Shown: positions 24,425-34,103, numbered from the stretch's first letter. The stretch is DNA of 45,923 bases from Pectinatus frisingensis (GCF_015732285.1 NZ_WIQU01000030.1:1-45923); one strand, 5' to 3'. Numbers and translations are program-made. Notes: generated from the sequence alone by a model not told the origin.

Positions 24425-25897
24425 TTGATTTTATTGAATCCTATAGTATGTAAAAAGGTAAAACTTAATAAAGCTGATTATACGGTGTCTTATATAATGC
24501 CGATATTATTGTTGATGGTCGATTATATGGCACTTTTATCAGCTCAGAAAATTGCTGTATATCTACGGCAACAAGTGGGATTTTTATCGATATATCATTT
24601 TATGCCGGGCATACCAAATCTTTATTTTTATTTTCTTGTACCAGTTGTTTTTATTGCTTTTCTTTATAATTCACACATATATGTGAATAGAATGCCGTTT
24701 TGGGAGGTTATAAAAAAAATATTCTATTCAACAATATTGAGTACAATGGTTTGCATAACTATGATGTATTTTGGACATATTGCCGGTGGTGTGTCTCGTA
24801 TATATGTTGCAATATTGGGGATAGCGGCATTTATTTTTTTGTGCAGCTATAGATATTTTTTTAAGAAAATTCTATTTGAATTAAATTTGATGCAGGAACC
24901 TGTGATAATAATTGGTGCGGGTAAAACGGCCGAATTAATTGTAAAACAGTTTGAATGTGATACGGGTATGGGAATAAAGATTATTGGGTTCATTGATGAT
25001 AAACCTATATCCAAAGTATTACCAGAGCAATATCCTGTTTTAGGTAGGATTGATGAAGCAGAAAAAATAATAGCACTGACACAAGTAAATACGGTTATTA
25101 TTGCTGCACCAGGGATGGAAAAGCAAAAATTACTTGTTCTTATGAATCGTATACAACCGTTGGTAAAAGATTTGTTGTTTGTTCCTGATTTAATTGGTGC
25201 ACCAGTAATAAATATGGAAATACAGAAGCTTTATGATACAAAGATAATGATGTTAAAAATCAAAAATAATATGTCCAGATGGTATAATAAACTTTTAAAA
25301 AGAAGTTCTGATATAATATTTGGTTATACACTATTTTTTGTCTGTATGCCTGTTTTAATTTGTATTTCTATAGCAATAAAATTTGATTCTAGTGGAACAA
25401 TTTTTTTTAATGCACAACGTATAGGTAAAAATGGCAATAGATTTATATGTTATAAATTTCGTACTATGTATGAAAATGCCGATGAAAAATTACAGAACTA
25501 TTTGTTAAAAAATCCCAAAATGATAAATGAATGGGAAACATATCATAAAATAAAAGGAGAAGATCCGCGGGTAACAAAAATTGGTAAATTGCTCAGAAAA
25601 TATAGTTTGGATGAACTGCCACAGCTTATAAATGTGGTTAAAGGAGAAATGAGTATAGTGGGACCGCGACCGTATTTACCAAGAGAAAAGAAAGCTATGG
25701 GAGATTATTTTAATATTATAGTTACTAATTTGCCTGGTATAACTGGCTTATGGCAAGTTAGTGGCAGAAATGAAGTAGCATTTTCGAATAGACTGATAAT
25801 GGATGCATGGTACATACAAAATTGGTCAATATGGATGGATATCGTTTTAATTTATAAAACGATATTTACAGTAATAAATAGGCGTGGGGCATATTGA
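24425..25897 (+). CDS. wbaP: Undecaprenyl-phosphate sugar-phosphotransferase (WbaP type)
   Basis: A 490-residue initiating enzyme that puts the first sugar-1-phosphate on undecaprenyl phosphate. The N-terminal third has four or five hydrophobic helices; a Rossmann-like domain follows (about 155-275, VIIIGAGKTAELIV); a membrane-inserted helix leads to the catalytic bacterial sugar transferase domain (about 290-490) with KFRTMYENADE, LDELPQLINVVKGEMSIVGPRP and GITGLWQVSGRNE. The full length matches WbaP (galactose-1-P) rather than short PglC forms. The start is uncertain: TTG at 24425 or TTG at 24434, neither with a strong ribosome site. Confidence 0.88.
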   Translation: MILLNPIVCKKVKLNKADYTVSYIMPILLLMVDYMALLSAQKIAVYLRQQVGFLSIYHFMPGIPNLYFYFLVPVVFIAFLYNSHIYVNRMPFWEVIKKIFYSTILSTMVCITMMYFGHIAGGVSRIYVAILGIAAFIFLCSYRYFFKKILFELNLMQEPVIIIGAGKTAELIVKQFECDTGMGIKIIGFIDDKPISKVLPEQYPVLGRIDEAEKIIALTQVNTVIIAAPGMEKQKLLVLMNRIQPLVKDLLFVPDLIGAPVINMEIQKLYDTKIMMLKIKNNMSRWYNKLLKRSSDIIFGYTLFFVCMPVLICISIAIKFDSSGTIFFNAQRIGKNGNRFICYKFRTMYENADEKLQNYLLKNPKMINEWETYHKIKGEDPRVTKIGKLLRKYSLDELPQLINVVKGEMSIVGPRPYLPREKKAMGDYFNIIVTNLPGITGLWQVSGRNEVAFSNRLIMDAWYIQNWSIWMDIVLIYKTIFTVINRRGAY

Positions 25898-25927
25898 TTT
25901 TAAAACTTTTGGAAAGTGAATGGTAAA

Positions 25928-27028
25928 ATGATAAAATATGATTACATGATTATTGGTAGTGGTTTGTTTGGGTCAGTATTTGCATATGAAGCTACTAGAC
26001 GCGGATATTCATGTATGATAATTGATAAGAGAAAACATATTGGTGGTAATGTTTATTGTGATAATAAAGATGGTATTAATGTCCATATGTATGGTGCGCA
26101 TATTTTTCACACTGAAAATGAGAAAGTATGGAAATATATGAATCAATTCGCAAAATTTAATAATTATATAAATACTCCAATGGCAAATTATAAGAAAGAG
26201 CTGTATAATTTACCTTTCAACATGAATACTTTTAATAAAATGTGGGGAGTGATAACTCCTAAAGAGGCAGCAAAAAAGATAAAAGGCCAATGTGCTATAA
26301 TTCATAATACACCTCAAAATTTAGAAGAACAGGCAATTAGTTTAGTTGGAACAGATATTTATGAAAAATTAATTAAAGGATATACAGAAAAACAATGGGG
26401 ACGAAAATGCCGTGAGTTACCGGCATTTATTATTCAGCGCTTACCTGTTAGGTATACCTATGATAATAATTATTATCGGGATCGTTATCAGGGTATACCT
26501 ATAGGTGGATATACTAATATAATTAACAAATTATTAAGGAAATGTGAACTAAATTTAAATATTAATTTTAATGATGATCAGAGTTATTATAAAAAAATGG
26601 CAAAAAAGCTTGTTTATACGGGGCCAATTGATGAATATTTTTCCTATGAGTTTGGTCCTTTGGAATATAGAGGTTTGACGTTTAAGACTAAAAAATTTAA
26701 TATTGAAAATTATCAGGGAGTAGCTGTTATGAACTTCACTGATTATGATGTTCCATATACTCGTATCATCGAGCATAAACATTTTGAATTTGGTACTCAG
26801 CCAGTTACTTATGTTACTAAAGAGTATCCTGTCAGTTGGAAATTAGGCGATGAAGCATATTATCCAATTAATGATAAAAAAAATCAAGAGCTTTATAAAA
26901 AGTATTATGAATTATCGACAACAGAAAAAAATGTTATATTTGGTGGCAGATTAGCCGAATATAAATATTATGATATGGATGAAGTGATCGAAAGAGCGTT
27001 AAATGTAATAAAAAGAGAGTTTGGTTAA
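25928..27028 (+). CDS. glf: UDP-galactopyranose mutase
   Basis: A 366-residue FAD enzyme that converts UDP-Galp into UDP-Galf. The N-terminal FAD-binding region is YMIIGSGLFGSVFAYEA...IIDKRKHIGGN; GAHIFHTEN, KQWGRKCRELP, RLPVRYTYDNNYY and the C-terminal FGGRLAEYKYYDMDEVIERAL are all typical Glf segments. I chose the ATG at 25928 because GGAAAG lies 11 bases upstream; the in-frame GTG at 25916 overlaps that site. Its stop overlaps the next start (TAATG). It would supply Galf to the DUF4422/GT111 enzymes of the locus. Confidence 0.93.
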   Translation: MIKYDYMIIGSGLFGSVFAYEATRRGYSCMIIDKRKHIGGNVYCDNKDGINVHMYGAHIFHTENEKVWKYMNQFAKFNNYINTPMANYKKELYNLPFNMNTFNKMWGVITPKEAAKKIKGQCAIIHNTPQNLEEQAISLVGTDIYEKLIKGYTEKQWGRKCRELPAFIIQRLPVRYTYDNNYYRDRYQGIPIGGYTNIINKLLRKCELNLNINFNDDQSYYKKMAKKLVYTGPIDEYFSYEFGPLEYRGLTFKTKKFNIENYQGVAVMNFTDYDVPYTRIIEHKHFEFGTQPVTYVTKEYPVSWKLGDEAYYPINDKKNQELYKKYYELSTTEKNVIFGGRLAEYKYYDMDEVIERALNVIKREFG

Positions 27029-27798
27029 TGAATATAAAAATATTAATTGCATTGCATAAGCCCTATTGGGTTGTGCATGATGAAGCTTATATGCCAATAC
27101 AAGCAGGAAAAAAACTAAATAAAGACATTGGTTTTAAAGGTGATGATACAGGCGAGAATATATCTGATAAAAATCGTAATTATTGTGAATTGACCGCTAT
27201 ATATTGGGCTTGGAAAAACTTGGAGGCAGATTACATAGGATTGGTTCATTATCGTAGATATTTTACGAAAAAATCGCTACTCAAGAATAAAAAAAATTCA
27301 GTTTTGAAAATAAAAGATTGGGTTAATTTGTTAAACCAATATGATATAGTTCTTCCTAAGAAAAGAAATTATTATATTGAAACAAATTATTCTCATTATG
27401 CTCATGCGCATTATGGAAAAGATTTAGATAAAACAAGAGAAGTAATAAAGCAACTATTTCCAGAATATGAAAAAAGCTTTGAAAAAGTAATGAATAAAAG
27501 AACAGCACATATGTTCAATATGTTTGTTATGAAAAAAGATAAATATGATAGATATTGTCAATGGCTGTTTACAATACTTTTTGCACTCGAAAGTCAGATA
27601 GACATATCTGGATATAATAAAACAGAAGCTAGAGTATTTGGTTATATAAGTGAATTATTACTTGATGTCTGGTTAAATAATCAAAAATTAAGTTATAAAG
27701 AGATAAATGTTACATTTATGGAGAAACAAAATTGGTTAAAAAAAGGTTTTATTTTTCTAAAAAGAAAATTTTATGATAGAGGTTATAAGGTTGAGTAA
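27028..27798 (+). CDS. DUF4422 (GT111-type) glycosyltransferase, single domain
   Basis: A 256-residue protein made only of a DUF4422 domain, with GDDTGENISDKNRNYCELTAIYWAWKN and LVHYRRYF. In K. pneumoniae WbbM the DUF4422 domain was shown to be a galactofuranosyltransferase (GT111), so this protein probably transfers Galf (or another furanose). It directly follows glf, with a one-base overlap, and overlaps the exporter permease gene by 8 bases. A basic C-terminus (KKGFIFLKRKFYDR) may contact the membrane. Confidence 0.85.
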   Translation: MNIKILIALHKPYWVVHDEAYMPIQAGKKLNKDIGFKGDDTGENISDKNRNYCELTAIYWAWKNLEADYIGLVHYRRYFTKKSLLKNKKNSVLKIKDWVNLLNQYDIVLPKKRNYYIETNYSHYAHAHYGKDLDKTREVIKQLFPEYEKSFEKVMNKRTAHMFNMFVMKKDKYDRYCQWLFTILFALESQIDISGYNKTEARVFGYISELLLDVWLNNQKLSYKEINVTFMEKQNWLKKGFIFLKRKFYDRGYKVE

Positions 27799-28570
27799 AA
27801 TCAATATAATCGAAATGTACAAATATAGATTTTTATTGAAAGAATTAGTTACTAGAGATTTAAAAATAAAATATCGGCGTTCATTTTTAGGTTATTTATG
27901 GAGTTTGATGAATCCATTATTAATGATGTGGATATTGACATTAGTATTTTCTTATGTGTTTCGTTTTGATATACCTAATTATCCATTATATTTAATTATA
28001 GGACAGACTATTTTTGGTTTTTTTAGTGAATCAACTAGTATGGCAATGATGTCTGTTATTGAAAATGCAGCATTATTAAAAAAAGTATATGTGCCTAAGT
28101 ATATTTTTCCTATTTCACGAGTATTATCTAGTTTCGTTACCATGATATTCAGTTTAATGGCTATTTTTATTGTTATGAAAGCAACTGGAGTTCCTTTTAA
28201 AATTACACTTTTGGCATTACCTCTGTCATTGTTTTTTGTATTGTTGTTTTCTGTTGGGGTAGGTATGTTTATCGCAGCTATTACTGTTTATTTGCGCGAT
28301 ATGATGCATTTGTATTCAGTAGTGCTCACAGCATGGTCATTTTTGACACCAATATTTTATCCAATATCAATAGTTCCACAAAATATTCGCTGGATATTAC
28401 AATATAATCCATTATATTATTTTATAGATTATTTTCGCCAAATTGTATTATATGATACATTACCAAGTTTGCACACAACAGTTTTTTGTTTTGAATTAAG
28501 CATAGCCGCAGTAATCATAGGTGGAATTGTATTTAAAAAATTGCAAAAAAATTACTTGTTATATATATAA
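27791..28570 (+). CDS. wzm: O-antigen ABC exporter, permease subunit
   Basis: A 259-residue ABC-2 type permease with about six membrane helices, an amphipathic N-terminus and the conserved RDLKIKYRRSFLGYLWSLMNPLLMM segment. It exports undecaprenyl-linked polysaccharide with the ATPase encoded next. The TTG at 27791 is preferred (AGAGGT seven bases upstream, giving (M)SKINIIEMYKYR); an in-frame ATG at 27773 adds six residues and lacks a ribosome site. Confidence 0.92.
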   Translation: MSKINIIEMYKYRFLLKELVTRDLKIKYRRSFLGYLWSLMNPLLMMWILTLVFSYVFRFDIPNYPLYLIIGQTIFGFFSESTSMAMMSVIENAALLKKVYVPKYIFPISRVLSSFVTMIFSLMAIFIVMKATGVPFKITLLALPLSLFFVLLFSVGVGMFIAAITVYLRDMMHLYSVVLTAWSFLTPIFYPISIVPQNIRWILQYNPLYYFIDYFRQIVLYDTLPSLHTTVFCFELSIAAVIIGGIVFKKLQKNYLLYI

Positions 28571-28594
28571 AATAAATTGCAATGGGTGAAATAA

Positions 28595-29326
28595 ATGACA
28601 AATAATATTATAGAAGTGCAAAATGTAACAATGTGTTTTAACTTAGTGCAGGAACAGTTTTCTGGATTAAAAGACTTAGTCATAATGGCAAGCAGGGGAA
28701 AATTAAAATTTAATAAATTTTTTGCTTTAAAAAATATAGATTTACAAATAAAAAGAGGCGAAGCATGGGGAATAATTGGCAGAAATGGTTCAGGTAAAAG
28801 TACATTATTAAAGCTAATATCGGGAATATATGCTCCCACAAAAGGGAAAATTAAAGTTAGAGGTTCAATAGCGCCATTAATTGAGCTAGGTGCTGGTTTC
28901 GATATGGAATTAACAGCTAGAGAAAATATATTTCTAAATGGTGCAGTATTAGGATATAGTCGTGAATTTATGAAAAATAATTTTGCTGAGATAGTAGCTT
29001 TTGCTGAATTGGAACAATTTGCTGATGTACCAATAAAAAATTTTTCATCGGGTATGGTTGCTAGATTGGGCTTTTCAATAGCTACTATGGTTAAAGCAGA
29101 TATTTTAATAATCGATGAAATATTAGCAGTAGGTGATGCTGTTTTTCAGGAAAAATGTTATAAACGTATGAGAAAAATGATGGATAATGGTACAACTGTA
29201 TTATTAGTGTCACATAATATAGCGGATGTAAAAAAAATATGTCAAAAGGTATTGTGGTTGGATCATGGCCAAATGAAAATGATAGGTGACGTTCAAAATA
29301 TATGTAATTCATATGAAAATATATAA
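28595..29326 (+). CDS. wzt: O-antigen ABC exporter, ATP-binding subunit (short form)
   Basis: A 243-residue ATPase with Walker A GRNGSGKST, signature NFSSGMVARL and Walker B DILIIDEIL, followed by LLVSHNIADV. It lacks the C-terminal carbohydrate-binding domain found in Wzt proteins that recognise a capped chain end (about 400 residues). Short forms such as that of the K. pneumoniae O2a system export galactans in step with synthesis, without a terminator cap; this agrees with the WbbM-like enzyme encoded next. Confidence 0.93.
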   Translation: MTNNIIEVQNVTMCFNLVQEQFSGLKDLVIMASRGKLKFNKFFALKNIDLQIKRGEAWGIIGRNGSGKSTLLKLISGIYAPTKGKIKVRGSIAPLIELGAGFDMELTARENIFLNGAVLGYSREFMKNNFAEIVAFAELEQFADVPIKNFSSGMVARLGFSIATMVKADILIIDEILAVGDAVFQEKCYKRMRKMMDNGTTVLLVSHNIADVKKICQKVLWLDHGQMKMIGDVQNICNSYENI

Positions 29327-29342
29327 TGGGAGAGAATGATTA

Positions 29343-31265
29343 GTGGAATTAAATAGCAAAAAAAATATAAAAATATTTGTATCACATCGAATTGACTTAG
29401 ATAGTGAGGTAATAGATAATCCATTATATTATCCTGTCCGTTGTGGAGCTGTTTATGATAAGAGAAAAAATATATCCATACCAGGAGATAATACTGGGGA
29501 TAATATTTCAGAAAAACGGGAGAGTTTTTGTGAATTAACAGTTTTATATTGGGCTTGGAAAAATGTAAAAGCTGATTATTATGGACTGTGTCATTATAGA
29601 AGATTTATATCGTTTAACTCCGAATATAAAAAAAATAGTACAGATAAAAAGTCTGGATTTATTACAGAATCTAGACTTACAAAAGATATGGTGAAAAAAT
29701 ATAATCTGACTGAAGACATGATGCGTAATGAGATAGAGAAATATGACTTAATTATAACACCAGAAGAAGATACTCATAAATCATGGGATGGACCGCATGA
29801 AAATGTATATGAATTATGCAAAAAACGATATAGAGATTTCGATATGAATGGTGTAGACAAATTAATAAAGATAATTTATGATAAATATCCGCAGTATGCT
29901 TCGTATACAAAACAATATTTTGCAAATCATTATGCAAAATTCTATAATTGTTTTATTATGAAGAAACAATTATTAGATGTTTTTTGTGAATTTTTATTTG
30001 GAGTATTGTTTGAATTAGAGTCAAATTTGGATACAACAAACTATAATTCTTGGAAAATAAGAATGCCAGGTTTTATGGGAGAACATCTATTTGGCATTTT
30101 TTGCTTATATCTAAAAGAGAAGAAAGAGTATAAAATAGCTAGAAAAGACTTAGTTTTTTTTCAAAATAATGGAAAACAAAAAGAATTATTTCCAGCATTT
30201 AATAAAAATGATATACCTGTTGTATTCGGATCGAGCAATGAATTTGTACCATATGCATGTGTTTTTGTAAAATCCGTTATTGATAACATGAATAACAATA
30301 ATAATTATGATTTTATAATTTTAGAAAAAGATATATCAGAAAAAAATAAAGAAATAATGTATAAAATGGTAAAAGAATATCAAAATATTTCAATAAGATT
30401 TTATAATGCTTCAAATATATTAGGTGATAATAAATTTTACATAAATTCATCATTTCAATCAGAAGTGGCTTATTATCGTATATTAGCACCATTTATATTA
30501 AAAAATTATCATACAAAAGCAATTGTTATGGATTGTGATTTAATTGCTAAATGTGATATAGCTGAATTAATGGAAATTGACTTAAAGTCGAATTTTGCTG
30601 GTATTGCAAAAGATATAGTATGGCATGCTTGTTATAATGGAGCAGTCATGGCACTAAGGGAATATATACATAAAACTTTTCCTATAAAAAATCCATTTAA
30701 TTATGTTAATACAGGAGTTATATTATTTGATCTTGAAAAATATAGAACTAATTTTACAAAAGAAGAAGTTATAAAATTAGCTACCAGCAAGAAGTTTATG
30801 ATACAAGAGCAAGATGTATTAAATTTACTATTAGAGGATAAAATTCTATTTTTAAACATAGAATGGAATATGTACTTACCAGTTTCACCCTTTGTGAAAA
30901 ACTGTATAGATAATTATGCACCAATATATGAAAAAAAGGAATATTATAAAGCGTATGAAAGGCCTAAATTATTGCATTGGGCTGCACAACCAAAACCGTG
31001 GAATAATCCTAATATAGATTTAGCAGAAGAATGGTGGACAGTGGCAAGGAGAACCCCTTTTTATGAAATTATAATACAAAGACTAATTTTAGAAACAAAT
31101 AGGATAAATCATAATGATTATAAATTATCTTTTGCACGAAAAATAGTAGATAAATATTTTCCCAAAGAAACAAGACGAAGAGAGATATTGAAGTTTTTTA
31201 TTCCACGCAATTCGAAGCAATGGAATATATTAAAAAAAATGTATCATAAAATTTCATTAGATTAG
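29343..31265 (+). CDS. wbbM: WbbM-like bifunctional galactan polymerase (DUF4422/GT111 + GT8)
   Basis: A 640-residue fusion. Residues about 8-265 are a DUF4422 domain (GDNTGDNISEKRESFCELT, GLCHYRRF); residues about 285-590 are a GT8 domain with VPYACVFVKSVID, the DCD metal motif at Asp397-Asp399, NYVNTGVILFDLEKY, IQEQDVLN and LLHWAAQPKPW. Domain order and size match K. pneumoniae WbbM, where the first domain adds beta-Galf and the second alpha-Galp to build the O2a galactan. A helical tail (about 600-640) is basic and could be a membrane contact. The start is GTG at 29343; the nearby ATG is out of frame. It lies just after wzm-wzt, as in Klebsiella. Confidence 0.85.
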   Translation: MELNSKKNIKIFVSHRIDLDSEVIDNPLYYPVRCGAVYDKRKNISIPGDNTGDNISEKRESFCELTVLYWAWKNVKADYYGLCHYRRFISFNSEYKKNSTDKKSGFITESRLTKDMVKKYNLTEDMMRNEIEKYDLIITPEEDTHKSWDGPHENVYELCKKRYRDFDMNGVDKLIKIIYDKYPQYASYTKQYFANHYAKFYNCFIMKKQLLDVFCEFLFGVLFELESNLDTTNYNSWKIRMPGFMGEHLFGIFCLYLKEKKEYKIARKDLVFFQNNGKQKELFPAFNKNDIPVVFGSSNEFVPYACVFVKSVIDNMNNNNNYDFIILEKDISEKNKEIMYKMVKEYQNISIRFYNASNILGDNKFYINSSFQSEVAYYRILAPFILKNYHTKAIVMDCDLIAKCDIAELMEIDLKSNFAGIAKDIVWHACYNGAVMALREYIHKTFPIKNPFNYVNTGVILFDLEKYRTNFTKEEVIKLATSKKFMIQEQDVLNLLLEDKILFLNIEWNMYLPVSPFVKNCIDNYAPIYEKKEYYKAYERPKLLHWAAQPKPWNNPNIDLAEEWWTVARRTPFYEIIIQRLILETNRINHNDYKLSFARKIVDKYFPKETRRREILKFFIPRNSKQWNILKKMYHKISLD

Positions 31266-31275
31266 GAGAAAAGAT

Positions 31276-32241
31276 TTGGCTGATATAAAAATTTTTATAT
31301 CAAATAGAATAGATATAAATAGTACGCAAATAAATAATTCATTATATGTTCCAGTAAGGTGTGGGGCTGTTTATGATAAACGAAAAAATATATCTATATT
31401 AGGTGATAATACTGGAGATAATATTTCAGCTAAGCGTAATAGTTTTTGTGAATTTACTGTACAGTATTGGGCATGGAAAAATATAGATGCAGATTATTAT
31501 GGTTTATGTCACTATAGAAGATTTTTAACATTTTCGAAAAAAATTTTTAAATCAAATAATCAAAAACAAATTATGGAATATTTTTTAGATAAAAATGCTA
31601 TACAGAAATACGATTTATTAAATGAAAAAGGAATGCGTAAATGTATAGAGAAAAATGATGTAATTGTAAATGAAATAGCAGATGTAAAGTATATACCAAC
31701 ACCTAAAGGATTTATAAATACTGTATATGAACACTGGAGTGCACATGATGGCATGTTTATAAATAAAAATGTACTTCCAATATTATTAAAAACAATAAGG
31801 CAATTATGTCCAGAATATTTTCAAGCAGCTAATGAATATTTAAATGGGAAATGGCATAGGGGTTATAATTGTTATGTAATGAAAAAAGTGTATTTTCAGC
31901 GAATGAATGAATTTCAATTTACAATATTGTTTGATTTAGAAAAAAAACTAAAAAATAGTAAATATCTTGATGGATTAGAACGAACAATGGGGTATTTGGG
32001 TGAAATACTATATGGTATATATATACATTATTTACTAACTAAAAAAGATGTGAAAATAGTAGAAAAACAATTAGTCTATTTTAATCAAACAGAAGTGCCT
32101 AAAAATATGGTAAAAAAATATTTGCAAAAAATATTAATTTTTTTTAAAATAAATTTTGAAAATATAGGTTTTATATTATTACCAAAGGCATCAAAACGTA
32201 GAAAAATAATAAAAAAAATATATTTTAAATTAATGAAATAA
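31276..32241 (+). CDS. DUF4422 (GT111-type) glycosyltransferase, second single-domain copy
   Basis: A 321-residue DUF4422 protein whose first ~90 residues are nearly the same as the DUF4422 part of the preceding fusion (VPVRCGAVYDKRKNISI, GDNTGDNIS, GLCHYRRF), so it arose by duplication. It has a basic C-terminal tail and no GT8 domain. Starts at TTG 31276 behind AGGAGA. It lies directly before the CDP-sugar genes, so it may transfer the deoxyhexofuranose they could make, or Galf; the sequence does not decide. Confidence 0.83.
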   Translation: MADIKIFISNRIDINSTQINNSLYVPVRCGAVYDKRKNISILGDNTGDNISAKRNSFCEFTVQYWAWKNIDADYYGLCHYRRFLTFSKKIFKSNNQKQIMEYFLDKNAIQKYDLLNEKGMRKCIEKNDVIVNEIADVKYIPTPKGFINTVYEHWSAHDGMFINKNVLPILLKTIRQLCPEYFQAANEYLNGKWHRGYNCYVMKKVYFQRMNEFQFTILFDLEKKLKNSKYLDGLERTMGYLGEILYGIYIHYLLTKKDVKIVEKQLVYFNQTEVPKNMVKKYLQKILIFFKINFENIGFILLPKASKRRKIIKKIYFKLMK

Positions 32242-32272
32242 TATAAGAATTATAGTATTGTGAGGGAAAAAG

Positions 32273-33055
32273 ATGAAAGTAGTAATACTGGCAGGAGGAT
32301 TTGGAACACGTATAAGTGAGGAATCTCAGTTTAAACCTAAGCCAATGATAGAAATAGGGGAAATGCCCATATTATGGCATATAATGAAAACATATTCGTA
32401 CTATGGATACAATGAATTTATAATATGTGCAGGATATAAACAGCATATTATAAAAGAATATTTTGCCAACTACTGTTTGTATAATTGTGACATAACGTTT
32501 GATTTTAAAAATAATAATGAGATAACCATACATAATAATTGTTCTGAGCCATGGAGGGTAACTGTAGTAGATACAGGATTAAACACAATGACAGGGGGAC
32601 GCGTGAAGCGGATTGAACGATATGTTGGAAATAATACATTTATGCTTACCTATGGTGATGGTGTTTGCGATGTACCGATAGACAAGTTAGTGGAATTCCA
32701 TCGAAAACACGGGAAAATATGCACGATGACAGCAGTTAAACCGGAAGGACGTTTTGGTATACTGGATATTGAAGGAGTAAATATAAAATCTTTTCGTGAA
32801 AAAAGTAGAAATGATGTTGGTTATATAAATGGCGGTTATATGGTATTGGAACCACAGATTTTTAAATATATAAAAAATGATATGACTACTTTTGAAAGAG
32901 AACCACTTGAAACCATTGCGGAAGAGGGGAACTTAGCGGCGTATAAGCATGAAGGTTTTTGGCAGTGCATGGATACGCTGCGGGATAAAGAAAAATTAGA
33001 AGAAATGTGGCAATCAGGAAAAGCACCATGGAAAGTTTGGTGCAAGAATGCATGA
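32273..33055 (+). CDS. rfbF: Glucose-1-phosphate cytidylyltransferase
   Basis: A 260-residue nucleotidyltransferase that makes CDP-glucose from CTP and glucose-1-phosphate. Marks: VVILAGGFGTRISEES, KPKPMIEIGEMPILWHIMK, TYGDGVCDV and the C-terminal EGFWQCMDTLRDKEKLEEMW, all typical of RfbF/DdhA. GAGGGAAAAAG precedes the ATG. Its end overlaps the next gene by 8 bases. It is the entry step of the CDP-deoxysugar branch. Confidence 0.95.
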   Translation: MKVVILAGGFGTRISEESQFKPKPMIEIGEMPILWHIMKTYSYYGYNEFIICAGYKQHIIKEYFANYCLYNCDITFDFKNNNEITIHNNCSEPWRVTVVDTGLNTMTGGRVKRIERYVGNNTFMLTYGDGVCDVPIDKLVEFHRKHGKICTMTAVKPEGRFGILDIEGVNIKSFREKSRNDVGYINGGYMVLEPQIFKYIKNDMTTFEREPLETIAEEGNLAAYKHEGFWQCMDTLRDKEKLEEMWQSGKAPWKVWCKNA

Positions 33056-34103
33056 TTTGAGTTTTTATAAAAATAAAAGAGTATTTATAACGGGACATAC
33101 AGGATTTAAGGGAAGCTGGCTTTGTAAGATACTAAGTATAGCAGGAGCAAAAGTCACAGGATATAGTTTGATGCCATCGACATCCCCAAGCCTTTACGAA
33201 TTAGCAAAAATTGATAAGGGTATAAATAGTGTGATAGGTGACATAAGGGATAAAAAAAATTTGGAAAAGGCTTTTGAAAAAGCAGCGCCAGAAATAGTTT
33301 TTCATTTGGCAGCACAACCGTTAGTCCGTGAAAGTTATAAAGATCCGGCATATACATATGAAACTAATGTTATGGGGACAATTAATGTATTGGAATGCAT
33401 TCGTAAAAGTGAAACAGTAAAATCATTTGTGAATGTAACAACTGACAAAGTATATAAAAATAACGAATGGATATGGGGCTATCGGGAAAATGAACCATTA
33501 GATGGATTTGATCCATATTCAAATTCTAAAAGTTGTTCTGAAATAATTACCCATAGTTATAAATCGAGTTTTTTAGCTGAAAAAAACATTGCTGTTTCGA
33601 CAGCAAGGGCTGGTAATGTTATCGGAGGTGGTGATTTTTCCGCTGACAGAATAATACCAGATTGTATCAAAGCTGTATCGAAAAATGAGAAAATAGTAGT
33701 AAGAAATCCTTATTCAACGAGACCATATCAGCATGTACTGGAACCATTGTTTGCATATTTATTGATAGCCCGGGAACAATATAAAGATAATATTAAATCA
33801 GGTTGGTATAATGTGGGACCAGACGAGTGTGATTGTTTAACAACAGGAGAGTTAGTAGATATTTTTTGTCGTAAATGGGGAAAAGCTAAATGGGAAAATA
33901 TATCAGATGGCGGACCTCATGAGGCAAATTTTTTGAAATTGGATTGTTCTAAAATAAAACATGATTTGAAATGGAGACCTAATTGGCATATAGATAAAGC
34001 TATAGAAAAGACTATAGAATGGACTAAGGTGTATTTACAAAATGAAGATATTTGTGTGGAAATGAATAAAGAAATAAAAGATTTTATGGAGATGAATCAG
34101 TAG
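33048..34103 (+). CDS. rfbG: CDP-glucose 4,6-dehydratase
   Basis: A 351-residue extended SDR enzyme that turns CDP-glucose into CDP-4-keto-6-deoxyglucose. Marks: the Rossmann motif VFITGHTGFKGSWL, the HLAAQPLVRESYKDP stretch, TTDKVYKN, and the catalytic YSNSK (YxxxK). RAGNVIGGGDF and STRPYQHVLEPL are typical of RfbG/DdhB. It overlaps both neighbours, which points to one tight operon. Confidence 0.95.
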   Translation: MHDLSFYKNKRVFITGHTGFKGSWLCKILSIAGAKVTGYSLMPSTSPSLYELAKIDKGINSVIGDIRDKKNLEKAFEKAAPEIVFHLAAQPLVRESYKDPAYTYETNVMGTINVLECIRKSETVKSFVNVTTDKVYKNNEWIWGYRENEPLDGFDPYSNSKSCSEIITHSYKSSFLAEKNIAVSTARAGNVIGGGDFSADRIIPDCIKAVSKNEKIVVRNPYSTRPYQHVLEPLFAYLLIAREQYKDNIKSGWYNVGPDECDCLTTGELVDIFCRKWGKAKWENISDGGPHEANFLKLDCSKIKHDLKWRPNWHIDKAIEKTIEWTKVYLQNEDICVEMNKEIKDFMEMNQ

